From Deltaproteobacteria bacterium (lineage in GTDB: Bacteria; Myxococcota; Polyangia; Polyangiales; B10-G4), in the NCBI GenBank assembly GCA_019312705.1, contig JAFDCW010000263.1, positions 1 through 6,515 of the forward strand: a DNA stretch of 6,515 bases, given 5' to 3'. The first letter of the stretch is position 1. Each line of letters begins with the position of its first letter. This document shows, piece by piece, positions 5,251 through 6,515 of this stretch. Position numbers and translations under genes: made by a program. The notes under the pieces are model-generated. The model worked only from the letters and a program-made list of their open reading frames with translations, did no database searches and was not told where the DNA came from.

Positions 5251-5424
5251 TGTTGGGGGAGGCGGGGTGCCGCCCGCCCCTGCGCTTCCGCCCCTGCGAC
5301 CGCCCGCCCCGGTCAGGCGGCAAACGGCGGCTGCCACCCACCAGTGATGCGCTCTATCTCTCCGGCAACGTAGAGACCCGCATCGTGTGCTGGCGCCGAC
5401 CCGAACATCGGTTACGCGATGGCG
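5251..5424. other. GC-rich spacer with short direct repeats and minus-strand G-runs
   Basis: No gene seen. Between 5261 and 5310 there are two copies each of CCGCCCCTGCG (5274-5284, 5288-5298) and CCGCCCGCCCC (5270-5280, 5300-5310), plus a hairpin GGCGG-GGTG-CCGCC (5261-5274). The minus strand carries several GGG/GGGG runs just upstream of the antitoxin promoter. No T-tracted terminator is seen after the phosphatase stop. Confidence 0.45.
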
Positions 5425-6513
<1,089 letters not shown>

Positions 6514-6515
6514 CG

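Noticed and set aside
5213..5341. 43-codon N-terminal extension of the antitoxin
   Set aside because: It is Arg/Gly-rich low-complexity translation through repeats and the probable promoter, and family members begin close to the chosen GTG.

Overview
The window is about 6.5 kb of GC-rich bacterial DNA with tightly packed genes and no rRNA, tRNA, insertion sequence or CRISPR array that I can see. The best hint to the host is a predicted cysteine-rich lipoprotein at 3227-3946. Its C-terminal module (CNDSC, then CDDGG, then GTDC-x2-DCG) resembles tails I associate with secreted proteins and lipoproteins of Myxococcota and related former Deltaproteobacteria. Together with the high GC and a eukaryote-like PPP phosphatase, this suggests, but does not prove, a myxobacterium-like organism.

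Left part, + strand (1-2048): the 3' end of a two-domain sugar-type ABC ATPase (RbsA/MglA/XylG class) overlaps by ATGA the start of an RbsC-class permease. These are two of the three parts of a CUT2 importer; the substrate-binding protein is not in the window. A second ATGA overlap at the permease stop opens a 24-codon ORF that contains a perfect 16-bp palindrome.

Middle part: a classical short-chain dehydrogenase/reductase lies on the - strand (2219-3013), convergent with the permease and with visibly lower GC than its neighbours. A 213-bp divergent region with a plausible promoter and several dyads separates it from the lipoprotein gene. The mature lipoprotein has three 53-residue, six-cysteine repeats and then the acidic, cysteine-rich tail.

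Right part, - strand: a Xre/MbcA/ParS-type antitoxin (4835-5212) is followed by a RES-domain toxin (4071-4763), a type II toxin-antitoxin pair of the MbcTA/ParST class. The antitoxin promoter sits within two dyads and would give a nearly leaderless mRNA starting at a GTG codon. Upstream is a GC-rich, G-run-containing spacer, then a PPP-family metallophosphatase with all the hallmark motifs, whose start is at the very edge of the window.

Apart from the ABC pair and the toxin-antitoxin pair, nothing in the layout ties these genes to one pathway. The most novel-looking items are the repeat architecture of the lipoprotein and the promoter-embedded dyads of the antitoxin. I see no clear case for an entirely new multi-gene system.
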